The translations under genes were made by a program, and so were the position numbers. From positions 186,001-250,000 of the forward strand of contig NZ_LGKG01000196.1 of the NCBI RefSeq assembly GCF_001294335.1: a stretch of 64,000 bases of DNA, read 5' to 3'. The notes beneath the pieces are model-generated. The model saw only the letters and a program-made list of their open reading frames with translations. It had not been told where the DNA came from and did not search any database. This stretch comes from Streptomyces chattanoogensis. Its GTDB lineage: Bacteria > Actinomycetota > Actinomycetes > Streptomycetales > Streptomycetaceae. This document shows, in pieces, positions 7,824 to 16,868 of this stretch. Each line of letters begins with the position of its first letter. Position 1 is the first letter of the stretch.

Positions 7824-8642
7824 TTACGTGGCGGACTCGCCCTCCGCCAAGCGCGCGCCGCCGAACCGGCGGTCCCGCTTGGCGTACTCCAGGCACGCGT
7901 CCCACAGGTTCCGGCGGTCGAAGTCCGGCCAGAGAATGTCCTGGAACACCATCTCGGCATACGCGCTCTGCCAGATCAGGTAATTCGACGTCCGCTGCTC
8001 GCCCGAGGGCCGCACGAAAAGATCCACATCCGGCATGTCCGGGTAGTACATGTACTTCGCGACGGTCTTCTCGTTGACCTTCGACGGGTCCAGCTTTCCG
8101 GCCCGGACATCCGCCGCAATCGCCGCCGCCGCGTCCGCGATCTCCGCGCGACCGCCGTAATTCACGCAAAAATACAGCGTCATTGCGTCATTGTTCTTGG
8201 TCTGCTCCTGGGCGATCTGGAGCTCCTGGACCACGGACTTCCACAGCTTCGGCATCCGTCCGACCCAGCGGATGCGAATACCCAGCGCATCCATCTCGTC
8301 ACGACGGCGCCGGATCACATCCCGGTTGAAGTTCATCAGGAAGCGGACCTCGTCCGGCGAGCGCTTCCAGTTCTCCGTCGAGAAGGCGTAGAGCGAGAGG
8401 TTCTTCACGCCCATTTCGATGCAGCCCTTGAGGACGTCGAGGACGACGCCCTCGCCGACCTTGTGGCCCTCGGTGCGCGGCAGCCCGCGCTCCTTGGCCC
8501 AGCGGCCGTTGCCGTCCATCACGACCGCCACATGATTCGGGACGAGTTCGCCGGGAATCTTCGGCGGACGCGCACCGGACGGGTGCGGCTCCGGCGTCTG
8601 GTACTCGCGCCGATTGCGCCCCAGAATGCCGCGTACTGCCAT
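7824..8642 (-). CDS. uppS: isoprenyl transferase (cis-prenyl, UPP synthase family)
   Basis: Condenses isopentenyl diphosphate in cis to make polyprenyl diphosphate carrier lipid for cell-wall synthesis. Family motifs are clear: [12 protein letters not shown] with the catalytic Asp, [10 protein letters not shown], and the C-terminal [15 protein letters not shown] with [12 protein letters not shown] 8642 (M-A-V-R-G-I-L-G-R) is preferred over the upstream ATG at 8666. Chain length cannot be told from sequence. recO lies about 70 bp upstream on the same strand, a common Streptomyces arrangement. Confidence 0.94.
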   Translation of the reverse strand: MAVRGILGRNRREYQTPEPHPSGARPPKIPGELVPNHVAVVMDGNGRWAKERGLPRTEGHKVGEGVVLDVLKGCIEMGVKNLSLYAFSTENWKRSPDEVRFLMNFNRDVIRRRRDEMDALGIRIRWVGRMPKLWKSVVQELQIAQEQTKNNDAMTLYFCVNYGGRAEIADAAAAIAADVRAGKLDPSKVNEKTVAKYMYYPDMPDVDLFVRPSGEQRTSNYLIWQSAYAEMVFQDILWPDFDRRNLWDACLEYAKRDRRFGGARLAEGESAT

Positions 8643-8715
8643 GCGCCCCACGTCTCCTCTGTTCACTGCCGCACGCTTCGGTGCTTGGTTCTCTTGCCGC
8701 TTGTGCCGCTTGCTT

Positions 8716-9462
8716 CTACTGCTCTACGTACCGGAGAGAGCGCAGACCCCGCTCCAGGTGCCACTGCAAATACGCCGCGACGAGGCCACTTCCCTCCCGG
8801 ACGTGCCGCGCCTCACAGGCATCCGCCGTCTCCCAGTCACCGGTCAGCAGCGCGCCCAGGAGGCCGATGGCCTCCGAGGAGGGTACGACGCTTCCCGGCA
8901 CCCGGCAGTCCCCGCAGATCACACCGCCGGACGCGACCGAGAAGAACCGGTTGGGACCGGGCATTCCGCACCGCGCGCAGCTGTCGAAACTTGGCGCATA
9001 ACCGTTCACGGCGAGGGAGCGCAGCAGGAAGGCGTCCAGGACGAGGTGCGGTGCGTGCTCACCACGCGAGAGCGTGCGCAGGGCGCCGACCAGGAGCAGG
9101 TACTGCTGGACGGCCGGCTCGCCCTCGTGATCGGTGAACCGCTCGGCCGTCTCCAGCATGGCCGTACCGGCGGTGTAGCGGGCGTAGTCGGTCACGATCC
9201 CGCCGCCGTACGCCGCGATCGTCTCGCTCTGCGTGCACAGCGGCAGCCCGCGCCCGATCAGCTCGCCACCCCGCGCGAAGAACTGCACGTCCACATGCGA
9301 GAACGGCTCCAGCCGCGCCCCGAACTTCGATTTCGTCCGCCGCACGCCGCGGGCCACGGCCCGCACCCGCCCGTTTCCCCGGGTGAGCAGGGTGATGATC
9401 CGGTCCGCCTCACCGAGCTTCTGGGTGCGCAGCACGATGCCGTCGTCGCGGAACAGACTCAT
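8716..9462 (-). CDS. recO: DNA repair protein RecO
   Basis: RecF-pathway mediator that helps load RecA on gapped DNA and anneals single strands. The N-terminal OB-fold begins [13 protein letters not shown], followed by a helical part with a zinc finger, C-A-R-C-G and, 17 residues on, C-G-D-C. 248 residues from ATG 9462; an upstream in-frame start at 9516 would add 18 residues of low-complexity sequence and is not favoured. Probably co-transcribed with uppS. Confidence 0.94.
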   Translation of the reverse strand: MSLFRDDGIVLRTQKLGEADRIITLLTRGNGRVRAVARGVRRTKSKFGARLEPFSHVDVQFFARGGELIGRGLPLCTQSETIAAYGGGIVTDYARYTAGTAMLETAERFTDHEGEPAVQQYLLLVGALRTLSRGEHAPHLVLDAFLLRSLAVNGYAPSFDSCARCGMPGPNRFFSVASGGVICGDCRVPGSVVPSSEAIGLLGALLTGDWETADACEARHVREGSGLVAAYLQWHLERGLRSLRYVEQ

Positions 9463-9578
9463 GGGCTCATTCTCGCGCACGGGGGCGTGGGCCCCTCGCG
9501 CCGGTGAGATTTTCACGGTTCGTATCCTCGCGGTGACGCAGCGGCACCAGCCTGCCCGAGGAGAGGAAGGTGGTGCCC

Positions 9579-10424
9579 ATGCCCAAACGCCAACCCCGTG
9601 ATTCCCAGGAGGCCGGGTGGGAGTTCCTGGCTTCGGAGCTCAAACGCCGTCGACTGGCGGCCGGCTTGACCCAGGAAGAAGTGGGGCTGAGGGCGTTCGC
9701 CTCCGGCTCCTACATCACTCATTTCGAGAAGATGGGCCGCAAGCCGTCGCCGGAAATGGCAGCCCAGCTTGATGTGGCCCTGGAGACGGACGGATTTTTC
9801 GAGCGGCTGTGCCGGAAGCTGCTGGAGAAGTCTCCGTTCGCGGCCTACTTCGCGAAGGCCGCGGAGCTGGAGAAGCTCGCCACGAAGATCTGCGACTTCG
9901 AGTCGATGACGGTGCCTGGTCTGTTGCAGACGGCGGCGTATGCGCGGGCCCTCACGATCGCGCACCACCCGCTCGCGGAGGACGAGATCATCGAGGACTT
10001 GGTCTCGTCGCGCATAGAGCGGGCGCGGCTGATCACGGACACCCCAAGGCCCGAGTACTGGGCGATCGTGCACGAGTGCGCGCTGCACGTCCCTGTGGGC
10101 GGCCAGGCCGCCATGGCCGAACAGTTGGAGCACATCGCCGATCTGATGCGTGCCCGGAAGGTCTTGCTCCAGGTAATCCCGCTTCAAGCAGGGGCGCACT
10201 CCATCATGGGCAAATCGCTGCGGCTCATGGAATTCGACGATGCGCCGCCAACGGCCTATACAGAAGGCGCGTATTCGGGGAATCTGCTGGACGAACCAGC
10301 GATGGTGAAGCAGACCCAAGGGGCCTACGATCGACTGAGGGCCGCCGCCCTGTCCCCGGAGGCGTCCCTCCTCCTGATCGAAACGGCGGCTGAGGAACAC
10401 AGACGATGTGCGACTACGACCTGA
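9579..10424 (+). CDS. XRE-type regulator with DUF5753 domain
   Basis: A helix-turn-helix domain at residues 20-75 (L-K-R-R-R-L-A-A-G-L-T-Q-E-E-V, then S-G-S-Y-I-T-H-F-E) is followed by the DUF5753 region, with P-G-L-L-Q-T-A-A-Y-A-R-A and R-I-E-R-A-R-L-I. This is the standard Streptomyces partner of DUF397 proteins; some such pairs affect development or antibiotic production. ATG 9579 has AGGAAGG (9564-9570) 8 nt upstream; GTG 9570 and 9573 are less well placed. The 3' end overlaps the DUF397 gene by 19 nt, so translation is probably coupled. 281 residues. Confidence 0.9.
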   Translation: MPKRQPRDSQEAGWEFLASELKRRRLAAGLTQEEVGLRAFASGSYITHFEKMGRKPSPEMAAQLDVALETDGFFERLCRKLLEKSPFAAYFAKAAELEKLATKICDFESMTVPGLLQTAAYARALTIAHHPLAEDEIIEDLVSSRIERARLITDTPRPEYWAIVHECALHVPVGGQAAMAEQLEHIADLMRARKVLLQVIPLQAGAHSIMGKSLRLMEFDDAPPTAYTEGAYSGNLLDEPAMVKQTQGAYDRLRAAALSPEASLLLIETAAEEHRRCATTT

Positions 10425-10696
10425 GCACGGCTCACTGGCGCAAGAGCAGCTACAGCGACGGCAATGGCGGCAACTGCGTCGAGGTCGCCCACGACTTCCC
10501 CGGCGCCGCCCGCTGGCGCAAGAGCAGCTACAGCGACCACAACGGCGGCGACTGCATAGAGGTCCGCGACGACCTCCCCGGCGTCGTCCCCGTCCGCGAC
10601 AGCAAGAACCCCCACGGCCCCGCGCTCGTGATTCCCGCCACAGGCTGGACCGCGTTCGTCGGTGCGATCAAGTCCGGTGCGCTGCAAGGCAATTGA
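10406..10696 (+). CDS. DUF397 protein with duplicated core motif
   Basis: 96 residues. The DUF397 signature W-R-K-S-S-Y-S-(D)-x-N-G-G-x-C-(V/I)-E-V occurs twice, exactly 26 residues apart. The normal C-terminal half (V-P-V-R-D-S-K-N-P-H-G-P and W-x-A-F-V-G-A-I-K) occurs once. Most family members have one core, so this looks like an internal tandem duplication of 78 bp. It overlaps the XRE regulator upstream and is presumably its partner. Confidence 0.88.
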   Translation: MCDYDLSTAHWRKSSYSDGNGGNCVEVAHDFPGAARWRKSSYSDHNGGDCIEVRDDLPGVVPVRDSKNPHGPALVIPATGWTAFVGAIKSGALQGN

Positions 10697-10936
10697 CGTA
10701 CCAGGCAAAAGAGACACAGGCCCCGCCGTCGCCGTATCGACCGCGGGGCCGCAACACGTCATCGTCCGCCCACACAGGGCCGAACACGACCTTCGGCACT
10801 TCTCACGCAGGCCTTGGCGCGAGCCTTACACGACGTCAGGTGCCCGGTAGCATCGCGTGATGATCGGCAAACACAACGCTGCGGAACACCACGCGGTGAA
10901 CCGCCGGACACCACATTCCCCCACCCGAGGATCCCG

Positions 10937-12517
10937 ATGACATCCATACCCGAGGCGCTGTTGTGGTGCCTCAGCGCCGGAACGGCCGCCGCCCTGGTAC
11001 TGGCGGCGATGGTGGTCCGCGCGAGGATGCACAGCGCCGCCTTGAGACAGAAACTCAGCACCGCTGAGGAGCAGAACTCCACCTCGCTCCACGCCAACAC
11101 GGAGCTGACGGCCCGGCTGCGGGCGACCGAGGCAGAGATCCGGCATCTGGCGGGGGCCCGCCTCCCCGATCTGACCCTGGCGCTGGCACATCCGCATGTG
11201 CCCGTCCGAGGGCTGCTGGACCCCCGGTTCGCCGGGACGGAGACCGATACCGCGCTGAACGCGGCGCTGGAGCAGATCGCCGAGGCCGTGACCAAGGAGC
11301 GGGAGCGGGTCGACGCGGCGGCGCAGTCCACGCTGCGGGGCGCGACCACCACCATCCAGGCGCTGCTGTACCAGCTCCAGACCCAGCTGCAGGCCATGCA
11401 GCACCGCTACGACGACCCGAACATCGCGCAGGACCTGCTGTCGGCGGACTTCCTCAACGAGCAGGCGCTGCGGCGTATTCAGGCGACCGGTGTCGTGTGC
11501 GGCGCCTGGCCCGGCCTCACCCGCGAGGACTCGTATCTGGCCGAGCTGGTCGTCGGCGCGACCTCCCGGCTGCGCGGCTACGAGCGCGTCCAGATCACCA
11601 ACCAGCTGCGCGACCCGATCGCGGTCGTCGCCCGTGCCGTCGAGCCGATCGCGATCACCGTCACCGAGCTGCTGGCCAACGCGCTGCACCACTCGCACCA
11701 GGAGCTGCCCGTCAGCGTGACCCTGCAGCAGGGCAACCGCGGCGCCTCCGTGATCATCGACGACTACGGCGTCGGGATGCACGAGGAGGAGCTCCAGCAC
11801 GCGGCGAAGCTGCTGTCCGGCGACGAGAACCTGCTTCTGACCCAGCTCGGCGACCCGCCGCGCTCCGGTTTCGCGGCGGCCGGCCAGCTGGTGCGGCAGT
11901 ACGGCTACCGGGTGCACATCGAGTCGTCTCCCTATGGAGGTGTCCGCGCGATCGTGTACATCCCCGGCGACCCCCTGCTGACGATGCTCGACGAGAACAC
12001 CCAGCCGATGTCCGTGATGGCGCCGGTCCCGCACCGGTCCTCCGCGCAGGACCGCGGCACACTGCCGACCCGTAACCCGGGTCACTCGGTGTCCCACACC
12101 CCGGCTCCCGCGCCCGCGCCTCTCGCGCCTCCGGCGCCCGACCCGGCGGATCTGCTCGGCACCGCGCCCTTCGGCACTGCCGGCTCCCCCGCCGCCGAAT
12201 ACCCCGCTGCCGAATCCCCCGCCGCCGGTCCTTTCGCCGATCCCGCTGCCGGTCCCGCCGCCGGATCCGCCCCCGGATCCGCCGCCGGATTCACCGCCGG
12301 TCCCGCTGCCGGTGACGAGCCCGAACTCCCGCGTCGGCGCCGACGCAAGCCCGTGTCCGAGCTGGACCAGACCGCAGCGCGCAGCGAGCCGCAGTCCGCG
12401 CGTACTCCGGAGGAGACCGCCTCCCGCTGGGCCGCGCTCCAGCAGGGCACCGAATCCGGCCGGGCCGCGGCACAACAGTCACAGCCCCCTCGCAGTACCG
12501 AAGGGAACCCCCAGTAA
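10937..12517 (+). CDS. conservon sensor histidine kinase-like protein (CvnA type)
   Basis: First gene of a conservon, a membrane-associated signalling unit compared in the literature to G-protein systems. One N-terminal membrane helix (about residues 7-28) is followed by a helical cytoplasmic linker and a GHKL ATPase domain: N-box T-E-L-L-A-N-A-L-H-H at about 240 and G-box D-D-Y-G-V-G-M. The last ~130 residues are an Ala/Pro/Gly-rich tail with repeated P-A-A-G and a basic R-R-R-R-R-K cluster. I see no obvious HisKA phosphoacceptor, as in other CvnA proteins. The ATG at 10937 lies after CCGAGGATCCCG. It overlaps the next gene (TAATG). Confidence 0.88.
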   Translation: MTSIPEALLWCLSAGTAAALVLAAMVVRARMHSAALRQKLSTAEEQNSTSLHANTELTARLRATEAEIRHLAGARLPDLTLALAHPHVPVRGLLDPRFAGTETDTALNAALEQIAEAVTKERERVDAAAQSTLRGATTTIQALLYQLQTQLQAMQHRYDDPNIAQDLLSADFLNEQALRRIQATGVVCGAWPGLTREDSYLAELVVGATSRLRGYERVQITNQLRDPIAVVARAVEPIAITVTELLANALHHSHQELPVSVTLQQGNRGASVIIDDYGVGMHEEELQHAAKLLSGDENLLLTQLGDPPRSGFAAAGQLVRQYGYRVHIESSPYGGVRAIVYIPGDPLLTMLDENTQPMSVMAPVPHRSSAQDRGTLPTRNPGHSVSHTPAPAPAPLAPPAPDPADLLGTAPFGTAGSPAAEYPAAESPAAGPFADPAAGPAAGSAPGSAAGFTAGPAAGDEPELPRRRRRKPVSELDQTAARSEPQSARTPEETASRWAALQQGTESGRAAAQQSQPPRSTEGNPQ

Positions 12518-12951
12518 TGAACACCCCCGCCACCGCTCGCCGCCGTAGCATCGAGGACAAGTCCTGGGTGCTGGCGCCTCTTCTGGAGCTGCCGCATGTT
12601 ATCCACGCAGCCGTCATCTCCGGCGACGGTTTCATCGAGGGCTCCTCACCGGGCCTCAAGCGGGACGCCGCCGAGGGTGTGGCGGCCATGATGTCCGCGC
12701 TGCAGGGCGCCGGACGGGCGGTGACCGCGGCCTTCGCCGAGCAGCACGACGCGCGGCTGCGGCAGACCGTGATCGAGTCGGAGGAGGGCTGGGTCTTCGC
12801 GATACCCGCCGGTGAGAACACCTGCCTGGCCGTCTTCGCGGCACCGGAGGTCAACATGGGTGTGGTCGCGCACCATATGCAGGTCCAGGTGTCGACGCTC
12901 GGCAGCAAGGTCATGAACAGCCCGGCGCGAGATCTGGGCAACTCCGCATGA
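12517..12951 (+). CDS. conservon roadblock/LC7 protein (CvnB type)
   Basis: 144 residues with a roadblock/LC7 fold: L-L-E-L-P-H-V-I-H-A-A-V-I-S-G-D-G-F-I-E at the start and M-G-V-V-A-H-H-M-Q-V-Q-V near the end. Family members bind and regulate small GTPases, so it is expected to act on the CvnD GTPase two genes downstream. The start codon overlaps the cvnA stop and its stop overlaps the cvnC start, which indicates tight translational coupling. Confidence 0.9.
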   Translation: MNTPATARRRSIEDKSWVLAPLLELPHVIHAAVISGDGFIEGSSPGLKRDAAEGVAAMMSALQGAGRAVTAAFAEQHDARLRQTVIESEEGWVFAIPAGENTCLAVFAAPEVNMGVVAHHMQVQVSTLGSKVMNSPARDLGNSA

Positions 12952-13307
12952 CCCCCCGCCAGAGCAACCGGCGCCTCGTACCGGCCTATCTGGCCACCGG
13001 TGGGCGCGCCCGCCCCAGCCGCAACACCCTGGACCGGCTCTCCCTGCTGCACAGCGCGGGGATGCCCATCACCAGTGAGGTGCGCCCTGAAGAGCGCCGC
13101 ATTCTGGAGCTGTTGCAGCCCGGGGCACTGTCTCTGGCGGAGGTCGCCGCCCATCTTCACCTGCCCGTCAGTGTGGTGAAGGTGCTGGTGGCCGATCTCG
13201 TCGATGCCGGGCGGCTGTTCGCCCGTGTCCCCATTCCCGAAGCCGAGCAATTCGACCGGCAGATCCTGGAGAGGGTTCTCGATGGACTCCGCTCTCTCAA
13301 GTCCTAG
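12948..13307 (+). CDS. conservon DUF742 protein (CvnC type)
   Basis: 119 residues, DUF742: R-R-L-V-P-A-Y-L-A-T-G-G-R-A-R-P near the N-terminus, then a winged-helix-like part with L-S-L-A-E-V-A-A-H-L-H-L-P-V-S-V-V-K-V-L-V-A-D-L. Its role in conservons is unclear, perhaps as an adaptor or DNA-binding-like module. The ATG overlaps the cvnB stop (ATGA), and its end overlaps the cvnD start by 26 nt. Confidence 0.9.
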   Translation: MTPRQSNRRLVPAYLATGGRARPSRNTLDRLSLLHSAGMPITSEVRPEERRILELLQPGALSLAEVAAHLHLPVSVVKVLVADLVDAGRLFARVPIPEAEQFDRQILERVLDGLRSLKS

Positions 13308-13890
13308 CACCGGCAGCATGTACCTTTCCGGCTCCGACCAGACACTCGTCAAGCTCCTGGTCGCGGGGCCGTTCGGAGTCGGCAAGACCACGCTCATCCG
13401 TACGCTGTCCGAAACCCCGCCGCTGCACACCGAAGAGGTGATGACACAGACCGGCGCGGTCGTCGACGATCTCGCCGGGGTGCGGGACAAGACCACCACC
13501 ACCGTCGCGATCGACTTCGGGCGGCTGACGCTGCCCGGGGACCTGGTGCTGTATCTCTTCGGCACTCCCGGGCAGAAGCGTTTCCGCCCGCTGTGGGCGG
13601 ACATCGCGCGCGGCGCCCTGGGCGCCCTCGTCCTCGCGGACACCCGCCGGCTGGCGGACTCCTTCGAGGTGATGGACATCATCGAGGAGGCCGGGCTGCG
13701 CTATGCCGTCGCGGTCAACGCCTTCCCCGACGCGCCGCACTACGACGTCGACACGCTCCGGGACGCGCTCGATCTGCACCCGGACACGCCGCTGGTGGTG
13801 TGCGACGCCCGGGACCGGAACCAGTCCGTCGATGCGCTGATCTCGCTGGTCACGCATGTGCTGGCGCATACGCCCCAGGACACCCTGTAA
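13282..13890 (+). CDS. conservon small GTPase (CvnD type)
   Basis: Ras/MglA-like GTP-binding protein. The P-loop is G-P-F-G-V-G-K-T-T near residue 30, the switch region has T-T-T-T-V-A-I-D-F-G, and the G3-like motif is F-G-T-P-G-Q-K-R-F. The base-recognition loop has V-A-V-N-A-F-P, with N but not a canonical NKxD, usual for this family. ATG 13282 (M-D-S-A-L-S) overlaps cvnC; ATG 13318 is an alternative. 202 residues. Expected to cycle with the roadblock protein at the membrane. Confidence 0.9.
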   Translation: MDSALSSPSTGSMYLSGSDQTLVKLLVAGPFGVGKTTLIRTLSETPPLHTEEVMTQTGAVVDDLAGVRDKTTTTVAIDFGRLTLPGDLVLYLFGTPGQKRFRPLWADIARGALGALVLADTRRLADSFEVMDIIEEAGLRYAVAVNAFPDAPHYDVDTLRDALDLHPDTPLVVCDARDRNQSVDALISLVTHVLAHTPQDTL

Positions 13891-14128
13891 GGACGCGGGG
13901 AGACTGGTCAGGGCCGCCCGCCCGGTCGGTGCCGATCCGCGCCGATCCGCGCTTGTCCGTGCTGATGCGTGGCGGCTCTCGGCGGACGGCCCTGACCTGC
14001 TCCTGGCATGTCCCTGACGTGTTCCTATGCGCCCCTGACGCCCCGGCCCCGCCCTCGCCTGCATCCTCGTCTTCTGCCCCCTGCCCCCGTCTTCCGCCCC
14101 TGTCTTCTTCCTCGCCCCAGGAGATCCC

Positions 14129-15517
14129 GTGACTTCCCCGCACCCTCCCGGTGCCACCCCGCCGCCGGGCTGCCCGGCGCACGCCCACGGCGGCGCGGAC
14201 GGCCAGCCCGCCACCCATCCGCTCGGCCGGCCCGACCCCTACGCTCCCCTCAAGCTGTACGGGCCGGAGTTCGCCGCCGACCCGAACCGCTACTACGAGT
14301 ATCTGCGCCAGTACGGTGCGCTCGCACCGGTCGAGATCGCCCCGGATGTGACGGCCATGCTGGTCATCGACTACCGGGCCGCGCTGGACCTGCTCAACGA
14401 CACCTCCACGTGGTCCAAGGACTCCCGGGAGTGGCAGAAGACCGTTCCGCCCGACTCCCAGGTCGTCCCGATGCTGGGCTACCGGCCCAACGCCCTCTTC
14501 AACGACGGCGAGACGCACCGGCGCTACCGGCAGGTCATCTCCGAGAGCTTCGAGCTCGTCGAGCCGCACATTCTGCGTGAGAAGGTCCGGCACGCGGCGG
14601 ACACCCTCATCCAGGCGTTCGGCGCCAGCGGCGAGGTCGATCTCATCGGCGAGTACGCCCGGCTGCTGCCGCTGATGATCTTCAACGACATCTTCGGGAT
14701 GCCCGACTCCTACAACGAGCGCCTGATCGCGGCGATCGGCGGACTGATGGAGGCCGCCTCGCCCGAGGCCGCCGCCACCGCGGACGCCGCGTTCACGAGC
14801 TACATCATGGAGCTGATCGCGGCCAAGACGGCCCAGCGCGGGCCGGACCTCACCTCCTGGTTCATGGACCACCCCAACGGGCTGTCCGTCGAGGAAGTCA
14901 GCATGCAGGTCGTACTGACGATGGCGGCGGGCAACGAACCGCTGGCCAACCTCATCGGCAACGCCCTCTCACGGATGCTGTCCGACGACCGTTACTACAG
15001 CACCCTCGCCGGCGGCGCCCTGACCGCACGGGACGCCATCAACGAGGTGCTGTGGAACGACCCGCCGATGGCCAACTACTCCGCGCACTACCCCCGTCGC
15101 GATGTGTTCTTCCACGGCACCTGGGTACGTCAGGGGCAGTTGGTACTGGTCTCTTACGCGGCCGCCAACGGCCAGTTCGGTGAAACGACGCTCGATCAGA
15201 CCCGTACGGGAGGCGGCTCGCATCTGGCATGGGCGTCGGGACCGCACGCCTGCCCCGTCCAGCGGCATGCGCTGGTGATCGCCACCACCGCGATCGAGCG
15301 GCTCACCGCCTGGCTCTCGGACATCGAACTCGCGGTGACCCCCGACCAGTTGGTGTGGCGCCCCGGCACCTTCCACCGCGCGCTCGCAAGCCTTCCGGCC
15401 CGTTTCACCCCCATCACCCCCGATCAGGCAGGAGCTACCCCATGGGACAGCAGCCCGTCGTCATCGACCCGACCGGAGCCGATATCCACGGAGAGGCAGC
15501 CCGCCTCCGCGAACTAG
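14129..15517 (+). CDS. cytochrome P450, CYP157-like, lacking the ExxR arginine
   Basis: 462 residues. The heme-ligand loop is W-A-S-G-P-H-A-C-P-V-Q with Cys about 375. The K-helix reads E306-V-L-W309 instead of ExxR, and the I-helix reads A-A-G-N-E-P in place of the usual A-G-x-x-T, so the proton-relay Thr is missing. Loss of ExxR is a published trait of the CYP157 family, and CYP157/CYP154 pairs are known beside conservons. GTG 14129 has CAGGAG 5 nt upstream. It overlaps the next P450 gene by 76 nt. Catalytic activity is uncertain; it may serve a structural or regulatory role for its partner. Confidence 0.87.
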   Translation: MTSPHPPGATPPPGCPAHAHGGADGQPATHPLGRPDPYAPLKLYGPEFAADPNRYYEYLRQYGALAPVEIAPDVTAMLVIDYRAALDLLNDTSTWSKDSREWQKTVPPDSQVVPMLGYRPNALFNDGETHRRYRQVISESFELVEPHILREKVRHAADTLIQAFGASGEVDLIGEYARLLPLMIFNDIFGMPDSYNERLIAAIGGLMEAASPEAAATADAAFTSYIMELIAAKTAQRGPDLTSWFMDHPNGLSVEEVSMQVVLTMAAGNEPLANLIGNALSRMLSDDRYYSTLAGGALTARDAINEVLWNDPPMANYSAHYPRRDVFFHGTWVRQGQLVLVSYAAANGQFGETTLDQTRTGGGSHLAWASGPHACPVQRHALVIATTAIERLTAWLSDIELAVTPDQLVWRPGTFHRALASLPARFTPITPDQAGATPWDSSPSSSTRPEPISTERQPASAN

Positions 15518-16686
15518 GCTCCGCGGTCCTGATAGAGATACCCGCAGGCGTCCATGCCTGGGCCATCACCAGTCACTCCCTCCTCAAGGACCTGCTGACC
15601 GACCCCCGGGTCTCCAAGGACCCCCGCCAGCACTGGCCCGCCTGGCAACGCGGCGAATACCACGACAGCTGGCTGCAGACCTGGGTCGGCGTCACCAATA
15701 TGTTCACCGCCTACGGCGCCGACCACCGCCGGCTGCGCAAGCTGATCGCCCCGGCGTTCACCGCGCGCCGCACCGACGCGATGCTCCCGCGCGTCGAGCG
15801 GATCACCGCCGCGCTGCTGGACGAACTCGCCGCCACCCCGGCGGGCGACGTCGTCGACCTCCGCGCGGCCTATTCACACCCCCTTCCCATGCAGGTCATC
15901 TGCGAATTGTTCGGCGTGCCGGACGACGAGATGCGCATCGAGCTGTCCCGGCTCTCCGATGCGATCATGGACCCCACTCTCACCCCCGAGCAGGCCGGGC
16001 AGACGTTCATCGACGTGCACACGCTGCTCACCAGGCTCGTGGAGATCAAGCGGGAGACCCCGGGCGACGACCTGACCAGCCTGCTGGTCTCCGCGCGGGA
16101 CGACGACGGCGAGCGGATGACCGAGCAGGAGCTCGTCGACACGCTTCTGCTGGTCATCGTCGCCGGTCACGAGACGACCGTCGACCTGATCGGCAACGCG
16201 GTGCACGCCCTTCTGACGCACCCCGAGCAGCTCGAGCTGGTCCGTGCCGGCAAGGCCTCCTGGAACGACGTCATCGAGGAGACCCTGCGCTGGGACCCCA
16301 GCATCGCCAATCTCCCGCTGCGCTTCGCCGTCGAGGACATCGAGCTCCCGGGCGGCCCGACCATCCGCAAGGGCGAAGCGATCATGCCGTCGTATGTGTC
16401 CGCCGGGCGCGACCCCGAGCAGCACGGCACCACGGCCGCCGACTTCGACATCCAGCGCCCCGGCCAGGAACACCTCGCCTTCGGCTACGGCGTCCACCAC
16501 TGCCTGGGCGCCCCCCTCGCCCGCCTGGAGGCCCGTACCGCCCTGCCGGCCCTCTTCGACCGCTTCCCCGACCTCGAACTGGCGGTCCCGACCGAGGAGC
16601 TGGTGCCCATCGAGGGCTTCATCTCCGGCGGCTACCGGACCCTGCCGGTGAGGCTCAGGCCCGCGTCGGCGTCCCCGTCGGCCTGA
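15442..16686 (+). CDS. cytochrome P450, CYP154-like
   Basis: 414 residues with all P450 hallmarks: I-helix A-G-H-E-T-T, K-helix E-E-T-L-R, and heme loop F-G-Y-G-V-H-H-C-L-G-A. It is a soluble monooxygenase needing ferredoxin partners not encoded here. ATG 15442 has AGGCAGGAG (15427-15433) upstream and lies inside the end of the CYP157-like gene, so the two are probably translated together. It ends the conservon operon; a terminator follows at 16815. The substrate cannot be inferred. Confidence 0.92.
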   Translation: MGQQPVVIDPTGADIHGEAARLRELGSAVLIEIPAGVHAWAITSHSLLKDLLTDPRVSKDPRQHWPAWQRGEYHDSWLQTWVGVTNMFTAYGADHRRLRKLIAPAFTARRTDAMLPRVERITAALLDELAATPAGDVVDLRAAYSHPLPMQVICELFGVPDDEMRIELSRLSDAIMDPTLTPEQAGQTFIDVHTLLTRLVEIKRETPGDDLTSLLVSARDDDGERMTEQELVDTLLLVIVAGHETTVDLIGNAVHALLTHPEQLELVRAGKASWNDVIEETLRWDPSIANLPLRFAVEDIELPGGPTIRKGEAIMPSYVSAGRDPEQHGTTAADFDIQRPGQEHLAFGYGVHHCLGAPLARLEARTALPALFDRFPDLELAVPTEELVPIEGFISGGYRTLPVRLRPASASPSA

Positions 16687-16731
16687 GGCATATCTCGTCG
16701 TTCATCATCGCCACCCCCGTAACGCCTTCCC

Positions 16732-16783
16732 CGTAGTGCGTTCTCGTAGTTCGTTCGCGTAGGGCGTTCGCGTAGGGCGCTCC
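16732..16783 (+). repeat. four tandem 13-bp repeats downstream of the P450 genes
   Basis: Units CGTAGTGCGTTCT, CGTAGTTCGTTCG, CGTAGGGCGTTCG and CGTAGGGCGCTCC follow one another without gaps between the P450 stop and the terminator. They are non-coding, and I see no function for them. Confidence 0.8.
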
Positions 16784-16814
16784 GCGAAATTCGTCCGACA
16801 CAGGGGAAACACCA

Positions 16815-16849
16815 CGGCCGGCCGCTCGGTTGCACCGAGCGGCCGGCCG
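16815..16849. terminator. bidirectional terminator, P450 operon / TerB-like gene
   Basis: CGGCCGGCCGCTCGGT (16815-16830) and its exact complement (16834-16849) form a 16-bp stem with a 3-nt loop, followed by CTTT on the + strand. It lies between convergent genes. Confidence 0.85.
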
Positions 16850-16868
16850 CTTTGCGCGGGCGGGGGTC

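Noticed and set aside
9579..10696. Toxin-antitoxin reading of the XRE/DUF397 pair
   Set aside because: The DUF5753-XRE plus DUF397 layout is better explained as the usual Streptomyces regulator pair; nothing in the sequence shows a toxin domain.
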